Positions 62,173 through 64,000 of a stretch of DNA of 64,000 nucleotides are shown one piece after another. Numbering within the stretch: the first letter of the stretch is position 1; the number at the start of each line of letters is the position of its first letter. The translations under genes were made by a program, and so were the position numbers. The stretch lies in NCBI RefSeq assembly GCF_900156825.1, contig NZ_FTOV01000001.1:372001-436000 (forward strand), written 5' to 3'. The DNA comes from Chryseobacterium gambrini. Its GTDB lineage: Bacteria; Bacteroidota; Bacteroidia; Flavobacteriales; Weeksellaceae. The notes beneath the pieces are model-generated. The model had not been told where the DNA came from. It saw only the letters and a list, made by a program, of their open reading frames with translations, and did not search any database.

Positions 62173-63552
62173 TCAGTTTTCAAAGACGGAAATTCTTCCT
62201 TCCACAGCAACTTTTGCAGCCGTCAAAGGACTTGCCAGAATTGTTCTCGCACCTTGTCCCTGTCTTCCCTCAAAATTCCTGTTCGAAGTAGAAACGCAAT
62301 ATTCCCCTTCCGGGATTTTATCATCATTCATCGCTAAACACGCCGAACATCCCGGTTGTCTGATCTGGAAACCCGCTTCATTAAAAACCTTATCTAAACC
62401 TTCTTCAAAAATCTGTTTCGCAACCTGTTGAGAACCCGGAACAAGCCACGCATGAACATGATCCGACTTTCTTTTTCCTTTAACATAATTTGCCGCAGAT
62501 CGGAAATCTTCAATTCTCGCATTCGTACAGCTTCCGATAAAAACATAATTCACTTTAATATCAGAAAGAGCCTGTCCCGCTTTCAAACCCATATATTTTA
62601 AAGCCTTCTCTTCAGATTCGTTCTGAGGATTCGGGATATTCTGACTGATGGAAATTCCCATCCCCGGATTGGTTCCATACGTTACCATCGGATAAATTTC
62701 CGAAGCATCGAAAGAAAATTCAACATCAAAAACTGCTCCTTCATCGGTTTTCAAAGTTTTCCAGTATTCCAGTTTTTCTTCCCATTCATCGCCTTTCGGT
62801 GCGAAAGTTCTTCCTTTTACGTACTCAAAAGTTGTTTCATCAGGAGCAATCATTCCTCCGCGGGCGCCCATTTCGATACTCATATTACAAACCGTCATTC
62901 TGCCTTCCATCGACATTTCTTCGAAGACATTTCCGGCATATTCGCAGAAATAACCTGTTCCGCCGTCAGTTCCCACTTTTGAAATAATGTACAAAATCAC
63001 ATCTTTGGGCTGAACATTTTTATTTAACTTACCATTTACGGTAATTCTCATCGATTTTGGCTTATTCAGCAGTAAACACTGGCTCGCAAAAACCTGCGCC
63101 ACCTGACTTGTTCCTATTCCGAAAGCAATCGAGCCGAAAGCGCCGTGCGTAGAAGTATGGCTGTCTCCGCAAACAATGCTCATTCCCGGCTGTGTAACGC
63201 CTAATTCCGGAGCAATGATGTGAACAATCCCCTGATATTGGTGTCCTAAACCATACAATTCTATGTTGTTTTTCTTACAGTTTTCCGTTAACTGCTCCAC
63301 CTGATTTCTGGAGGATGCATCGCGAATCGGCTGATCCTGATCCAAAGTCGGAACATTATGATCCGCAGTCGCTACAATCTGTTTCGGTCTGAAAACTTCC
63401 AGATTTCTAGCTTCCAGTTCCCCAAAAGCCTGTGGACTGGTTACTTCGTGAATAAGATGTTTATCAATATAAATAATCTGAGGTCCGTCCGGAATCGTCT
63501 CTACAACGTGCGCATCCCAGACTTTATCAAACAGTGTCTTTTTTGTGTTCAT
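62173..63552 (-). CDS. leuC: 3-isopropylmalate dehydratase large subunit
   Basis: 459 residues. Aconitase-family enzyme isomerising 2- to 3-isopropylmalate. The 4Fe-4S Cys positions are in '[18 protein letters not shown]' and '[11 protein letters not shown]', with '[12 protein letters not shown]' for substrate. Thirty bases downstream of leuA. Confidence 0.97.
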   Translation of the reverse strand: MNTKKTLFDKVWDAHVVETIPDGPQIIYIDKHLIHEVTSPQAFGELEARNLEVFRPKQIVATADHNVPTLDQDQPIRDASSRNQVEQLTENCKKNNIELYGLGHQYQGIVHIIAPELGVTQPGMSIVCGDSHTSTHGAFGSIAFGIGTSQVAQVFASQCLLLNKPKSMRITVNGKLNKNVQPKDVILYIISKVGTDGGTGYFCEYAGNVFEEMSMEGRMTVCNMSIEMGARGGMIAPDETTFEYVKGRTFAPKGDEWEEKLEYWKTLKTDEGAVFDVEFSFDASEIYPMVTYGTNPGMGISISQNIPNPQNESEEKALKYMGLKAGQALSDIKVNYVFIGSCTNARIEDFRSAANYVKGKRKSDHVHAWLVPGSQQVAKQIFEEGLDKVFNEAGFQIRQPGCSACLAMNDDKIPEGEYCVSTSNRNFEGRQGQGARTILASPLTAAKVAVEGRISVFEN

Positions 63553-63582
63553 TCTAATTTATGTAATGGAGAATCAATTATG

Positions 63583-64000
63583 TTACCCTATTTTTCTTGT
63601 CACTTTTTCAATCATTGAACTTAAATCGTCATTATTGACTTCTTTTTTACCGTCAGCAATTTTCAAAAACTCCTGATACAGAAAATCAAGTTCATTTTTA
63701 GTAACTTCAAAACCAATATGTTTAAATCTGTATGCCAAAGCAGAACGTCCGCTTCTTGCTGTTAAAACAATGGTAGAAGCATTCACGCCCACTTCCGCAG
63801 GATCAATAATTTCGTAAGTTTCCCTGTTTTTAATGACTCCGTCCTGATGGATTCCTGAACTGTGCGCAAAAGCATTCGCTCCCACAATCGCTTTGTTCGG
63901 CTGAACCGGCATTCCCATCAATTCAGAAACCAAAACACTCATGGGATTGAGCATTTTGGACTGAACGTCAGTATATAATTCTAAATATGGATGCTGTTTT
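63583..64000 (-). CDS. leuA: 2-isopropylmalate synthase (partial, starts beyond window)
   Basis: The frame stays open from the window edge to the stop at 63583 (139 codons). Visible are '[26 protein letters not shown]' and '[15 protein letters not shown]', the LeuA catalytic-domain end and following subdomain. It appears to lack the ~120-residue regulatory LeuA_dimer domain: the protein ends about 130 residues after the catalytic HSSGIHQ motif, consistent with the short form found in Flavobacteriia. Confidence 0.92.
   Translation of the reverse strand, partial: KQHPYLELYTDVQSKMLNPMSVLVSELMGMPVQPNKAIVGANAFAHSSGIHQDGVIKNRETYEIIDPAEVGVNASTIVLTARSGRSALAYRFKHIGFEVTKNELDFLYQEFLKIADGKKEVNNDDLSSMIEKVTRKIG

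Overview
The window is chromosomal DNA from an AT-rich member of the Bacteroidota, most likely Chryseobacterium or a close relative in the Weeksellaceae. The signs are TAnnTTTG-type promoter -7 elements, C-terminal type IX secretion sorting domains on two secreted enzymes, DUF3078, DUF4230 and SatD/DUF3307 families, a bacillithiol (not glutathione) thiol set, and the four-gene ligase-associated DNA repair cassette. The genus is inferred from gene content only. No rRNA, tRNA, CRISPR array, prophage or complete insertion sequence was found.

Layout. 1-3.4 kb: an ECF sigma/anti-sigma pair divergent from a fasciclin protein and two ferritin-like envelope proteins. 3.5-9.3 kb: DUF3078 protein, AhpD-like protein with a divergent AraC regulator, DUF421 membrane protein, an acetyltransferase, and an MBL-fold enzyme with a divergent HxlR regulator. 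9.4-16.0 kb: biotin synthesis genes on the minus strand (a ferritin-like diiron protein, then bioF, bioD, bioB, bioA) with a divergent MocR-type regulator. 16.0-22.7 kb: ligase-associated exonuclease, ATP-dependent DNA ligase, Lhr-like helicase and PdeM phosphoesterase, with a triplicated tandem repeat between ligase and helicase. 22.7-31.5 kb: small metabolic enzymes (acetyltransferases, nucleosidase, DsbA/FrnE-like, MBL, CAT-like, beta-hydroxyacid dehydrogenase, PNPOx-like, PAP2, SDR) around an AT-rich patch at 24.6-25.3 kb. 31.5-38.8 kb: CinA, large catalase, Crp-family regulators (one truncated) and bacillithiol-related genes (YtxJ, DUF1569, YfiT/BstA-like).

39-64 kb: RhlE-type helicase, nicotinamidase, pseudouridine synthase, aroB, three tandem outer-membrane beta-barrel paralogues, purF and purC, DUF3307 and SatD, secreted endonuclease I, acyl-CoA dehydrogenase, DinB protein, a large secreted reprolysin-like metalloprotease, a MazG-like/thioredoxin-like/DUF4230 group, and the leucine genes leuA (partial), leuC, leuD, leuB.

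Most striking: a protein with a full E / ExxH / E / ExxH diiron pattern translationally coupled to bioF; three TATAAG-N8-CTTATA-type operators at an exact 29-bp period before the SatD gene; two sigma-54-like promoters before adjacent porin paralogues; a 211-bp nested-palindrome element whose four hairpins have different but self-complementary arms; a MITE-like family bounded by GTTTAAAC; and a tandem repeat carrying the last codons of the DNA ligase three times with mostly synonymous differences.
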